Below the pieces are notes generated by a model. It made no database searches, was not told the origin of the DNA, and saw only the letters and a list, made by a program, of their open reading frames with translations. Of a stretch of DNA of 64,000 nt, positions 25,787 through 34,439 are shown piece after piece; the stretch's first letter is position 1, and every line of letters starts with the position of its first letter. Made by a program: the position numbers and the translations under genes. The DNA lies in NCBI GenBank assembly GCA_016213845.1, contig JACQZN010000017.1:1-64000 (forward strand). The letters are read 5' to 3'. The DNA comes from Candidatus Wallbacteria bacterium (GTDB taxonomy: Bacteria > Muiribacteriota > UBA6191 > JACPRK01).

Positions 25787-26220
25787 TTCTCCGCCACTCC
25801 CAGCAGGACGTGGGTCCGGTCCACGCCCTGCTCCTCCCAGCGAACCGTCACCTGGATCTCCTTGCTCGTCGGCGTCGCCGTCCTCACGTTCACGGCGCAG
25901 CGGAACCGTTCCAGGAACTTGCGTGATAGCTGGGCCCGCTTCTGCCGGTCTCCTGTCGACTCGACCTCGAGCTTCTGCAGGTTCTTTCTCACCCACACGT
26001 ACTCCGAGGCCCTGGTCTCCCGGATACTCCGGATCTGCGAGAACGGCAGAGCCAGCCGTTCCTCGAGGAGGTCGAAGGCGAAGTAGAGCGCGAACAGACG
26101 GTTCGGCAGCGTCGCCATGGAGCGCTCGCTCCCGGCTCGCATCGTCAGAAAGGCGACGGCGAGCATACCCAGAAGGGCGACGCCGACCACGATCTCCGTG
26201 AGCGAGAAGGCCCTTTTCAT
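25783..26220 (-). CDS. Pseudopilin (type II secretion/type IV pilus), GspI/PilV-like
   Basis: From the ATG at 26220 this is 145 residues opening with MKRAFSLTEIVVGVALLGML, a type III (prepilin) signal with Ala rather than Gly at -1, Phe at +1 and Glu at +5. The globular part is beta-rich and includes EIQVTVRWEEQGVDRT. This GspI/PilV-like protein is first in a three-gene overlapping operon. A TGC-TAGCAT extended -10 lies only 8 bp before the ATG. The partner assembly ATPase and platform proteins are not in the window, though a gspC-like gene lies at 61.5 kb. Confidence 0.78.
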   Translation of the reverse strand: MKRAFSLTEIVVGVALLGMLAVAFLTMRAGSERSMATLPNRLFALYFAFDLLEERLALPFSQIRSIRETRASEYVWVRKNLQKLEVESTGDRQKRAQLSRKFLERFRCAVNVRTATPTSKEIQVTVRWEEQGVDRTHVLLGVAEK

Positions 26221-26228
26221 CGATTCCA

Positions 26229-26237
26229 ATGCTAGCA
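26229..26237 (-). promoter_or_regulatory. Extended -10 of the pseudopilin operon, probably leaderless
   Basis: TGC-TAGCAT on the minus strand (-10 hexamer 26229-26234), 8 bp from the ATG at 26220. No good -35 was found, as is common with extended -10 promoters. Confidence 0.4.
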
Positions 26238-26269
26238 GCCCGCCGCGCCCCTCACGTAGGATCGAAGCC

Positions 26270-27109
26270 GTGAGCAGTCCCCGATCGCCTCGAGTGGCCA
26301 CGACGCTGGGCATGATCCTCCTGGCATCGGCCTGCTCCCCGACGCCCCCCCCGCCACCGGCGCCCCCCGTGGCGGCGCCGGTGGAGGCCCCGGCCAGAGC
26401 CCCCAAGCAGTCACCCGACGAAGGCACGCTCCTGGCGTACTGGCGAGACGCGGGCCGCACCGTCGACTACGAGGTTCGCCTGCAAGCGACCCCCGTCGGC
26501 TTCTCGGAGCTGGACGCGTTTGCCCGAATCTCGGAGAAAGCCGGCCCGACCGTCGGCACCGCTCCGGCGGCCTTTCACGCCGAGGCCTCGCTGGCCGTGG
26601 GTGAGGTGGGCTGGGCTCCCGACCACGTCTCGGCCACCTACGCGGTCCGCCGCACGGGCTCTCTCGAAAACCTGGCCAGCTCGGGTCTGGGGCACCCCGT
26701 GCTCGGGGCGTACGTCCACAACGTGCGGCTCCTCTATCCAGCGCTCCCGGACGACCGCGTCCGAAACGGTATCTCCTGGGGCGGCACGGCGATCCTGCAC
26801 CTCCCGATGGCGGGACTGCCTTTCCCCCTGCCTCCAATCCGCGCCCGCACCCGCATGACGCTCCTGGGAGTCTCCGGCCCCGTCGATCAGCGCATCGCCA
26901 ACATCGCCGTCAAGGCCGATTCGGAGCAGGGCCAGGTCGTTCGCGCCAGACTGGAGGGCATGTACTACGTCGACGTGACCAACGGCCGCTCCCTGGGCGC
27001 CGCAGTCACCGGTACCGTCGACGCGCGAGCGCTGATGCTGGCAGAGCCGTTTCCCGTGACGCTCACGGTGCGCACGGAGTCGAGCCCCCCTCGTTCGCCG
27101 GCCAAGTAA
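26270..27109 (+). CDS. Predicted lipoprotein of unknown function
   Basis: From the GTG at 26270 this is 279 residues with a lipoprotein signal (ATTLGMILLASACSPTPPPP) and modified Cys at residue 22. A Pro/Ala linker of about 25 residues follows, then a globular domain of about 220 residues rich in beta strands (AVRRTGSLENLASSGLGHPV, GGTAILHLPMAGLPFPLP). No family is recognised. It is divergent from the pseudopilin operon with only 49 bp between the start codons, so shared control is likely. The domain could be a pilus- or secretin-associated periplasmic component, but this rests on position alone. Confidence 0.7.
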   Translation: MSSPRSPRVATTLGMILLASACSPTPPPPPAPPVAAPVEAPARAPKQSPDEGTLLAYWRDAGRTVDYEVRLQATPVGFSELDAFARISEKAGPTVGTAPAAFHAEASLAVGEVGWAPDHVSATYAVRRTGSLENLASSGLGHPVLGAYVHNVRLLYPALPDDRVRNGISWGGTAILHLPMAGLPFPLPPIRARTRMTLLGVSGPVDQRIANIAVKADSEQGQVVRARLEGMYYVDVTNGRSLGAAVTGTVDARALMLAEPFPVTLTVRTESSPPRSPAK

Positions 27110-27293
27110 CCGTGGCATGACGGCGGTAACGGGGCGGTAACGCCGGCCTGCCCGCCGGGGAGTGTACCGCTTTTCCTTTATCGATGCGGCGTTTCGTCGT
27201 CATGCCATCGCCTGGCACGCTGGCTGCTTCTGCCTCGGCCACCGTGGAATCGAGCGGCCTCGGGAGCACCGAGGTCCGGAGAAGGGAGTAGCG

Positions 27294-27701
27294 ATGAGCG
27301 CGAGACTGCGAACGGTCGTCCTGGCGGCATGCCTGGTCACCACGGGCTGCGGCGAACAGCCCCAGCCCAGACCGGGCCCCGAGATCCACGTCAGCGTCCG
27401 GGTGCCCCGCCCCACCATCATCAACCGAGAGATCTTCGTCCCGCCGGACCACTCGGAGTGCCCGAGCGCCCCGACGAGCTCGACCGACCTGCCGGACGAG
27501 ACGATCTCGAAGGCGCCCGCCGCCCCCGACTCGGAGCCGCTCCCGGAGCCCGGCGCCGTGACGCCCTCGGCCCCCGAGGTGACCGACGTCGTCGCCGCCG
27601 GCCCCACGCCCAGCACGTCCAGCGTCGCCAGCCTGCCCCCGACCAGCGCCACCAGCGCCTCGGGCCCGGCCACCGAGATGCCGGTCGTCGCCCTCAACTG
27701 A
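27294..27701 (+). CDS. Short Pro/Ser/Thr-rich predicted lipoprotein
   Basis: From the ATG at 27294, with AAGGGAG 5 nt upstream, this is 135 residues. The signal MSARLRTVVLAACLVTTGC ends in a plausible but imperfect lipobox (Thr at -3). After Cys19 there is a short domain (EIHVSVRVPRPTIINREIF) and then a low-complexity Pro/Ser/Thr/Ala tail. Intrinsic disorder is likely. It precedes another small anchored protein by 48 bp with the same style of acidic, proline-rich tail. The function is unknown. Confidence 0.65.
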   Translation: MSARLRTVVLAACLVTTGCGEQPQPRPGPEIHVSVRVPRPTIINREIFVPPDHSECPSAPTSSTDLPDETISKAPAAPDSEPLPEPGAVTPSAPEVTDVVAAGPTPSTSSVASLPPTSATSASGPATEMPVVALN

Positions 27702-27749
27702 GACTCACTCTATCCACTGTATCCGTTCAATGATCGAGAGGAGCACCCA

Positions 27750-28214
27750 ATGACCCCCAGACGAATTGCCAGCAAGAGAGGGATCGCCCCGCTCCTGGTC
27801 GTCGGTATCTTCGCCGCCGTCGCCGTCGCCCTCAGCATGGGCGCCATGCTTGCCCTCGGCGGCGTCGGCCTGGGACTGGCTGCCAACCAGCCGCCGCCTG
27901 CCGAGGAAGGCCCGCCCCGCGTCTACGTCGACTACGAGTACGAGGACGAGGGAAATGGCTCCGAGGGACCCATGGCGCCCGAGACGTCGACGGTCTCCTC
28001 GGCGCCGAGCGCCCCGGAGACGACCGGGACGACCGACACCGTCACCGCCGACGAGGGCCGCCCCCGCATCGCCAGCGCCCACATGATCGACGCAGACGGC
28101 AACGAACGCCCGGTCGAGATCATCGACGACAGCCGCCGCGAGAGCGAGAACGGCCCCGCCGTGGAACCGCCGCCTGACAATGGCGCTGCCCCGCTGCCGG
28201 CCTACGAGTACTAG
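27750..28214 (+). CDS. Small membrane-anchored protein with acidic disordered domain
   Basis: 154 residues starting at the ATG at 27750, with GAGAGGAG about 8 nt upstream. One transmembrane helix (about 13-45, APLLVVGIFAAVAVALSMGA) is followed by an acidic, Tyr-containing stretch, VYVDYEYEDEGNGSE, and a Pro/Thr-rich tail ending in AYEY. The codon pattern and the ribosome site support a real gene. It has the same compositional style as the lipoprotein upstream, so the two may act together. No function is recognised. Confidence 0.65.
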   Translation: MTPRRIASKRGIAPLLVVGIFAAVAVALSMGAMLALGGVGLGLAANQPPPAEEGPPRVYVDYEYEDEGNGSEGPMAPETSTVSSAPSAPETTGTTDTVTADEGRPRIASAHMIDADGNERPVEIIDDSRRESENGPAVEPPPDNGAAPLPAYEY

Positions 28215-28225
28215 AGCACTGCCGC

Positions 28226-28262
28226 CCTCCGGGTCCGGCTCGTCGAAAGCCGGCCCGGGGGG
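28226..28262. terminator. GC-rich hairpin after the small membrane protein
   Basis: CTCCGGGTCCGGCT pairs with AGCCGGCCCGGGG across a CGTCGAA loop with a one-base bulge. It stands 12 bp after the stop at 28214. The T-run is poor (CTTCCTTA), so it is only a probable terminator. Confidence 0.55.
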
Positions 28263-28297
28263 CTTCCTTACGGCCCGAGGCCCTGGGGAGAAGACCG

Positions 28298-28306
28298 TGC
28301 TAGTAT
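28298..28306 (+). promoter_or_regulatory. Extended -10 upstream of the hybrid histidine kinase
   Basis: TGC-TAGTAT, with the hexamer at 28301-28306. No TTG-type -35 is visible 17 bp upstream. The start site would be near 28313, giving a leader of about 65 nt. Confidence 0.4.
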
Positions 28307-28377
28307 GAATTCGGTGGTAACCAACCTGATCCGCTCGCCGGTCGCCCGCCCCGGGAAGCTGGCTGCAGATCGCCGGA

Positions 28378-31317
28378 ATGACCCAGACCCGTCCATCTCG
28401 GCGCGCTGATGCCGGCAGAGTCCTGATCGTCGCGGCGCTCTACTTCGTCCTGGCCAGGCTCGGTTTGCTGCTGGCGATTCCGCCCGGGGTCGCCACCGCC
28501 GTCTGGCCTCCTTCGGGACTCGCGCTGGCGGCCGTGCTGATCTGGGGCAACGCCGTCGCGCCGGGCGTCTTTCTCGGCTCCTGCCTGGCCAACCTCAGCA
28601 TCACGCTGGCCGCGCCGGGAGGGCCGCCCCTGTCCATGGCACTCTGCACAGCCATGCTGGTCGGTGCCGGGGCCTTGCTGCAAGCCCTCGTCGGCGCCCG
28701 GCTGATCCGGCGTCACGTCGGCGTCGACGATCCGCTGGTCGACCCGAAGAAGATCGTGCTCTTCGTGACCTTGGGCGGACCGGTTGCCGACGTCGTGAGC
28801 GCCACGGTCGGCGTCACGGGGTTCTTCCTGGCTGGAATGGTGCTGCCCGGAGATATCCCGTGGAACTGGGCAACGTGGTGGGTCGGGGACACCATCGGCT
28901 GCCTGCTGGTCGCTCCCTTGGTACTCTGCTTCGCCGGCCGGCCGCGTACGATCTGGCGGCGGAGGCTCTGGACGGTGGCGCTGCCGCTGGGGATGGCGTT
29001 CGGCGCCGTCGTGCTGTCTTACGTGACCGCCTCGAGGCTGGAGCTGGCCGCTTTGCGGGCCGACTTCCGCCTCAACTGCGACAACCTGGGCGCCGGGTTC
29101 GAGCAGCACCTGACAACCTATTCGGAGCTCTTGCGCTTCGTGTCCAGATTCGTCACCTGCGTCGGAGACGTCACGCGCGAGCGGTTCGTCGAATTCATCG
29201 CCACGGTTCCGGGGCACTACTCCGGCGTGCACGCGCTCTCGTGGAACGTCGTGGCGGCCGCGGGAGATTCGGGACTGGTCGAGGCCCGGGGACGCCGCGA
29301 GAACGGGCCGGGCTTCCGGCTGTCTCGCTACGATTCGACCGGCGAGCTGGTCACGGTCACGGGCCCTGCCGCGGGCGTCTTCGTGCTCTTCATCGATCCG
29401 GTGCGCGGCAATGAGGAGGCCTTGGGGTTCGACGTCTCCTCGGACCCCATCCGGCTGCGTACCGTCGTGCAGGCGCGCGACACAGGGAAGATGTGCGCCA
29501 CTGAACGCTTGCGACTGGTCCAGGAGCACGATTCGCAGCACGGAGTTCTCTTGATGCACCCCGTCTACAAGACCGGACGGGACCCGGGGACCCCCGAGCG
29601 GCGCAGGAGCGAGATCCTGGGGTTCGCCACGGGAGTCTTCCGCATCGGGGACATGGTGCGCGCCTCGATCGCCTACCCGACGGTCCATGGAGTGGCCATG
29701 CGGCTCGTGGACGCAGACGCCAGCCCGCAGGCTGCCCTGCTCTTCGAGAGCGGAGGTGAGTCCGGCAAGCAGGGCTCCTTCGAGGGTTTCCACTGGCAGC
29801 GGACCTATCTGATGGGCGGCCGCCGCTGGCAGCTTTCCTTCGAGGCCAACCGCGACTACGTTGCCAGCAAGCAGCTCTGGACGAGCTGGTCGGTGCTCGC
29901 CAGCGGCCTGCTCCTGGCCAGCCTCCTGGGCGGCTTCATGCTCGCCCTTACTGGACAGACGGAGCGCAGCGCCCAGCTCGTGGCCGAACGCACCGCCGCA
30001 CTCTCCGCCAGCAACGCGCTGCTGGAGAAGGAGGTCGCGGTTCGCACCCGGATCGAAGAGGAAGTCCGCAGTCTGAATTCGGGCCTGGAAGCCAGAGTGC
30101 TCGAGCGCACCCGTGAGCTGGAGGCCGCGCGACAGAGCTTGCAGCTGCAGCTGGAGCAGCAGCACCAGCTCGAAGAGCGCATGCGACAGTCGCAGAAGCT
30201 GGAGGCCGTCGGCCGTCTCGCGGGCGGCATCGCGCACGACTTCAACAACTTGCTGACCATCATCATCGCCACGGCGCAGTTCGTCTCGGAGGACATGGAT
30301 GAGAAGTCTCAGGCCCAGCGGGACATGACGCAGATCTTGCGGGCCGCGGACCGGGCTGCGACTTTGACGCGCCAGCTGCTGGCGTACAGCCGGCGGCAAG
30401 TCTTGCAGCCGAGAGTGTTCGACGTCAACGAGCTGGTTCGCGAAATGACGGCGATGCTCTCGCGGCTGATTGGCGAGCACATCCGCATAGAGCTCGACCT
30501 GGCGCCTGGGGCACTCTTCGTGCGGGCCGACCCGTCGCAGATCGAGATGGCACTCGTGAACCTGGCCGCAAACTCCCGGGATGCGATGCCCTCGGGTGGA
30601 CTCCTGGCCGTACGCACGCGCGGCCTGGTCTCGCCCCCCGACGGCGTATCGGAGCTGCCTGCCGGACCGTGCGTCGTCCTGGAGGTGAGCGACACGGGGT
30701 GCGGGATGGATTCGCGCACGCTGGCCCAGGTGTTCGAGCCATTCTTCACCACGAAGGACGTCGGTCGAGGGACGGGTCTGGGGCTCTCGGCGGTGTACGG
30801 CGCGATCACGCAGACCGGAGGCCACATCTCGGGCGAAAGCGTCGTCGGGGTCGGGACGACTTTCCGGATCATCCTCGCCCGGGTCGACGCCGCCCTGGCG
30901 CTTCCGGAGCAGCAGACGCAACCGGCGCCACCGGTGCAGACCGTAGCCGGCCGCACCATCCTGGTCGTGGAGGACGAGCTCGAGCTGCGCGCGCTGGCGT
31001 GCCGGACTCTGGCGCAGGCCGGGTACACGGTCCTCGAGGCCATCTCGGCCGAGTGGGCGCTGGACCTGTTCCGCCACCACCCCGGGCCCATCCACCTGGT
31101 GTTGACCGACGTGGTGATGCCGTCGATGACAGGCCCCAGGCTCATCGAGCGGATGGGCGGCGGCCGGCCCGAGATGCGCGTGCTCTACATGTCCGGTTAC
31201 ACTCAGGAGGCACTGGGTGCGCACGGGTTGCTGACGCACGGCGTGGATTTCCTGGAGAAGCCGTTCAAGCCGGTGGACCTGCTGGCCCGCGTCCAGGCGC
31301 TCTTGCTGAAGAGCTGA
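28378..31317 (+). CDS. Hybrid sensor histidine kinase: MASE1-CHASE-HisKA-HATPase-REC
   Basis: A 979-residue inner-membrane sensor. Multiple hydrophobic segments at about 15-215 match a MASE1 sensor (IPPGVATAVWPPSGLALA). A CHASE-like periplasmic domain spans about 240-440, a transmembrane helix about 505-525, and a coiled coil about 530-610. The dimerisation domain has GGIAHDFNNLL with phospho-acceptor His620. The ATPase has N, G1 and G2 boxes (NLAANSRDAM, DTGCGMD, GRGTGLGLSAVYG). The C-terminal receiver has LVLTDVVMP with Asp911 and the switch Lys in LEKPFKP. All catalytic residues are present. The output is unknown because no dedicated response regulator or cyclase is adjacent. It is followed 80 bp downstream by a Ser/Thr kinase on the same strand. 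Confidence 0.93.
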   Translation: MTQTRPSRRADAGRVLIVAALYFVLARLGLLLAIPPGVATAVWPPSGLALAAVLIWGNAVAPGVFLGSCLANLSITLAAPGGPPLSMALCTAMLVGAGALLQALVGARLIRRHVGVDDPLVDPKKIVLFVTLGGPVADVVSATVGVTGFFLAGMVLPGDIPWNWATWWVGDTIGCLLVAPLVLCFAGRPRTIWRRRLWTVALPLGMAFGAVVLSYVTASRLELAALRADFRLNCDNLGAGFEQHLTTYSELLRFVSRFVTCVGDVTRERFVEFIATVPGHYSGVHALSWNVVAAAGDSGLVEARGRRENGPGFRLSRYDSTGELVTVTGPAAGVFVLFIDPVRGNEEALGFDVSSDPIRLRTVVQARDTGKMCATERLRLVQEHDSQHGVLLMHPVYKTGRDPGTPERRRSEILGFATGVFRIGDMVRASIAYPTVHGVAMRLVDADASPQAALLFESGGESGKQGSFEGFHWQRTYLMGGRRWQLSFEANRDYVASKQLWTSWSVLASGLLLASLLGGFMLALTGQTERSAQLVAERTAALSASNALLEKEVAVRTRIEEEVRSLNSGLEARVLERTRELEAARQSLQLQLEQQHQLEERMRQSQKLEAVGRLAGGIAHDFNNLLTIIIATAQFVSEDMDEKSQAQRDMTQILRAADRAATLTRQLLAYSRRQVLQPRVFDVNELVREMTAMLSRLIGEHIRIELDLAPGALFVRADPSQIEMALVNLAANSRDAMPSGGLLAVRTRGLVSPPDGVSELPAGPCVVLEVSDTGCGMDSRTLAQVFEPFFTTKDVGRGTGLGLSAVYGAITQTGGHISGESVVGVGTTFRIILARVDAALALPEQQTQPAPPVQTVAGRTILVVEDELELRALACRTLAQAGYTVLEAISAEWALDLFRHHPGPIHLVLTDVVMPSMTGPRLIERMGGGRPEMRVLYMSGYTQEALGAHGLLTHGVDFLEKPFKPVDLLARVQALLLKS

Positions 31318-31396
31318 GACCGGACGCCCGTGGAGGGCGTGGTAGGATGCGGCCGCCCGGATTTGCGCCAGACTCGGCCCGTCCGGGCGAGGAACC

Positions 31397-33751
31397 GTGC
31401 ACATCCCGGGATACCGCATCCTCGAGCGACTCGGTGCGGGTGCATCGGGAACGGTCTACCTCGCCGTGCACGATCAGCTCGAGCGGCGGGTGGCCCTCAA
31501 GGTGCTGGCCGCAGGGCTCTTCGACGCTGGCGAGACGCGCGCGCGGTTTCTGCGGGAAGCAAAGCTACAAGCGAGGTTTTCGCACCCGAATCTATTGCGG
31601 CTCTTCGACGCGGGCTTCGCGGGCGATCACCCCTACCTGGCAATGGAGCTGGCGACGGGCGGCTCGTTGAGGCAGCGACTATCTGGCAGCGGGTCGCTGC
31701 CGCCCGGAGAGGTAGCGCAGGTGGGCGCCAGCATCGCCGGAGGGCTTGCGCAGGCCCACGCGGCCGGGGTCGTGCACCGGGACCTCAAGCCGGAGAACGT
31801 GCTGCTGACCGCCGACGGCGTGGTGAAGGTGGCGGACTTCGGGCTTGCCAAGGCGCTGCTGGAGCGCGAGACCGTGGCGACGCGCGCCGGATTGGTGCTG
31901 GGCACGCCAGGCTACGTGGCGCCGGAGGCCTTCGACGGCCGCACCGCTGGCCCGCCGGCCGACGTCTACGCGCTGGGCGTAGTTCTTTTCGAGTGCGCCT
32001 GCGGGCGGCGGCCGTTCGAGGAGACGGAGGTCGGCGCACTGCTGCACCGGCAGGCGACCGAGGCCGCTCCGCGGCTTTCGGAGCGGGTGGGGCCGGTGCC
32101 GGAAGCGTTCGACTCGCTCCTGGCGGCGTGCCTGGCTCGAAGGCCCGAGGCACGGCCCGACGCGGCCCGGGTGGCAGGCGTGCTCGAGTCGGGGATGGCG
32201 CTTCCGGCGGCCTTCACCCGCCGAGCCGTTCGGGCCGGACTCATGTCTCCCACTGTGGTTCGAGGCTCCGCGGACGAAGCCGCGCCGCCGCTTGCCGGCG
32301 CGCGAACTGCCATTCTCGTATCGCTGGCCTGGTTCGCCGTGGCGGCCGGCATCGTGTCTTATGGAGTGAAAGGTGCTTCCGACACTCGGACCTCGCAGAG
32401 CGCGCCTCCAGCGGTCGCCGCCAAGCCACCACGAGTGCACGTCACCACCAGCGCCCGGAGCGCCCGTCTGACGTTTTCTGCGCCCGTCCCGGAGGGCTCT
32501 CGGCTCGTGTACTCAGCGGCGGGGGTCTCGCTGTCCACTACCCGGCCGCTCGACGCCGGCACCCGGGAGCTACTTCTCGAGGGGCTCCCCCCGGGGACGG
32601 TCTACTGCGGCAGCCTCGAGGCCCCCGGCGGCCGCGAGCTGCTGGGTTTCTCGACGCTCGGGCCCCCGCGCCTGGGCGGCGGCGTCTACCTGGTCACGCG
32701 GTCGCTGGTAGATCGCCTGCTGCTCGCCGTGAGGGGGGAGCGAATCCTGGCCGTGGCGCGTGCCGGAGACTTCACCGGCAGGCACACGCTGCTCTGGACG
32801 GAGAGCCCGGACGCGGGCGAGACCTGGTCCCCACCCGCGCCGATTCCCGGCAAGTCGGGGGTCATTCACCAGGTCTCGCTCGCCTGGACGGAAGAAGGAG
32901 CGCAGGTGGCCTACTTGACGGGGCCCGACCCGGTCCTGAGGACGATGCTAGCCTTCCGGCCCGACGGCGGCGCCGGGTTCTGGCCGCCAATCGAGGTGAC
33001 GCACGAACGGGCGCCCGTCGCCGCCAAAGGACCCGACGGAGCCATCTGCTCCATCGACTACGCCGCAACCTTCCACGACTGCCGCTGGTCCCTCCCCTCC
33101 GGAGACCTGGCCGGAACTCCGTTTCTGCCCACCCCCGAGCTGCCTCTGATCTCGTACGGGTACCGCATCGTCCCGACCCCCGGGGGGACGATGGCCGTGC
33201 TGCGCGCCTCCGCCAAGGGCGGCCGCAAGGGGCTCTTCACGGCCAGATTGCTGGACCACTCCTCGCCGCCCTGGCGCGGCTTTCGCCCGGTCGGGCCAGC
33301 GGACGTCGATCTCATGAGCTCCGATGTGCTGGCGCGCGGCAACCTCGTGCTCCTGGCCTACGACGTCGGTGAGCGCGTACACGTTCAGCGCAGCATCGAC
33401 TCCGGCTCCACGTGGTCGGCGCCCGTCTTGCCATTCGGCCAGGCCGCAGAGACTCGCCGTTACTCGCTCCACGACGATGGCAGGACATTTCGCCTGGCCG
33501 CGCTCCAGGTCGAGGCCTTCGCCACTCGAGGGAAGCTCTTGCTGGCGGAGAGCGCGGACGGGGTGAGCTGGACCGAGCTCCAGACCTACCCGCTCACGTT
33601 GCACATGGACCGGGAGCTCAAGCTCACCATCGCGGGCAAGCGGCTGGTGGCGCTCGTGTCCGACCAGGTCAACGGGCTGCTGGCCTGGACGATCCCCCTG
33701 TCCTCGCTCGTCCGGAAGATGCCGCCGAAGGAAACGGGGCGCCTACGCTGA
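31397..33751 (+). CDS. Ser/Thr protein kinase with sialidase-like (Asp-box) beta-propeller ectodomain
   Basis: From the GTG at 31397, with GAGGA 5 nt upstream, this is 784 residues. The kinase domain (about 6-270) has GAGASG, Lys35, VHRDLKPEN (Asp129), DFG at 147 and APE at about 175. A transmembrane helix lies at about 305-325. The roughly 450-residue ectodomain carries Asp-box (BNR) motifs SPDAGETW (near 470), SIDSGSTW (near 667) and SADGVSW (near 720), indicating a sialidase-like beta-propeller probably used for glycan or wall sensing rather than catalysis. It is the third Ser/Thr kinase within 17 kb, with a third kind of ectodomain. Its 3' end overlaps the convergent gene at 33743 by 9 bp. 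Confidence 0.88.
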   Translation: MHIPGYRILERLGAGASGTVYLAVHDQLERRVALKVLAAGLFDAGETRARFLREAKLQARFSHPNLLRLFDAGFAGDHPYLAMELATGGSLRQRLSGSGSLPPGEVAQVGASIAGGLAQAHAAGVVHRDLKPENVLLTADGVVKVADFGLAKALLERETVATRAGLVLGTPGYVAPEAFDGRTAGPPADVYALGVVLFECACGRRPFEETEVGALLHRQATEAAPRLSERVGPVPEAFDSLLAACLARRPEARPDAARVAGVLESGMALPAAFTRRAVRAGLMSPTVVRGSADEAAPPLAGARTAILVSLAWFAVAAGIVSYGVKGASDTRTSQSAPPAVAAKPPRVHVTTSARSARLTFSAPVPEGSRLVYSAAGVSLSTTRPLDAGTRELLLEGLPPGTVYCGSLEAPGGRELLGFSTLGPPRLGGGVYLVTRSLVDRLLLAVRGERILAVARAGDFTGRHTLLWTESPDAGETWSPPAPIPGKSGVIHQVSLAWTEEGAQVAYLTGPDPVLRTMLAFRPDGGAGFWPPIEVTHERAPVAAKGPDGAICSIDYAATFHDCRWSLPSGDLAGTPFLPTPELPLISYGYRIVPTPGGTMAVLRASAKGGRKGLFTARLLDHSSPPWRGFRPVGPADVDLMSSDVLARGNLVLLAYDVGERVHVQRSIDSGSTWSAPVLPFGQAAETRRYSLHDDGRTFRLAALQVEAFATRGKLLLAESADGVSWTELQTYPLTLHMDRELKLTIAGKRLVALVSDQVNGLLAWTIPLSSLVRKMPPKETGRLR

Positions 33752-34312
33752 GGGGCGCTCCTCCCACGGCTCCAGGACGCCCACGACGAAGCTGGCGTCG
33801 CTCTCGACGGCGCCCAAGACGCCGGAGCAGATCTCCTCGTCGGTCAACCACCGCGAGCCGCCCGGCTCGCGCACGAAACCGAGCCGGATCTCCCGGTAGG
33901 CGCAGAGGCCACCCGCAGGCACCGCGTCCGGGAGCGAGCCGCCCGCGGGCAACTCCCCCGACGCGCTTCCCCGCACGTGGAAGAGTCGCCAGGGACGGCC
34001 GGCCGCGCTCACCTCGCGGGCCAGTGCCGGGAGGGTCTCCGAAGCCCACGACCTCACCCAGGCCAGCACGGTGTCGATCGGCCCGAATCGTTCGATCGCC
34101 GTCCGGATGGCGCGAGTGAATTCGTCCGTCGAGGTGTAGTCGACCTGCAACGGCGACAGCATGTTGCCCGCGGCCGATGCGTCCATCATCATCGCTTCGA
34201 GCCGGTCCGGGTCCCGACCCACGACGCTCACCACACGCCCAGTTGCCGCCAGCGCAAGGCAGGCGTCCTTCAGCATCCCCGTCCCCCCGATCACCAGCAC
34301 ATGCTCGGCCAT
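33743..34312 (-). CDS. Short Rossmann-fold protein, SDR-like
   Basis: From the ATG at 34312 this is 189 residues starting MAEHVLVIGGTGMLKDA, a short-chain-dehydrogenase-like NAD(P)-binding loop. An Asp in VVGRDPDRLEA suggests the cofactor ribose site. The SDR catalytic YxxxK is not visible and the protein is shorter than a typical SDR, so the reaction is unknown. The frame is open to 34387, but a TGC-TATCAT element at 34364-34372 makes the upstream starts unlikely. It is divergent from the transporter at 34440. Confidence 0.72.
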   Translation of the reverse strand: MAEHVLVIGGTGMLKDACLALAATGRVVSVVGRDPDRLEAMMMDASAAGNMLSPLQVDYTSTDEFTRAIRTAIERFGPIDTVLAWVRSWASETLPALAREVSAAGRPWRLFHVRGSASGELPAGGSLPDAVPAGGLCAYREIRLGFVREPGGSRWLTDEEICSGVLGAVESDASFVVGVLEPWEERPSA

Positions 34313-34363
34313 CGCAGCTCCGTCCAGCCCGGGTGCCGCCCGCCGGTCGCGCGCAGCCAGGCG

Positions 34364-34372
34364 ATGATAGCA
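34364..34372 (-). promoter_or_regulatory. Extended -10 for the SDR-like gene
   Basis: TGC-TATCAT on the minus strand (hexamer 34364-34369), leader about 45 nt. No TTG -35 is visible. It supports the start at 34312 over 34387. Confidence 0.45.
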
Positions 34373-34439
34373 CGCGCGAAGCGACACGCCGATGACGCCC
34401 CTATCGATCCCGGCGCCTCAGGCGAGCTACGCTGCTGGC

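Noticed and set aside
28300-31419. 1039-codon minus-strand frame opposite the hybrid histidine kinase
   Set aside because: It is low-complexity and has no start context. The plus strand encodes a full set of kinase and receiver motifs.
34392-34439. Earlier ATG for the DASS transporter
   Set aside because: It adds residues without a ribosome site and lies beside the divergent promoter region; kept only as an alternative.
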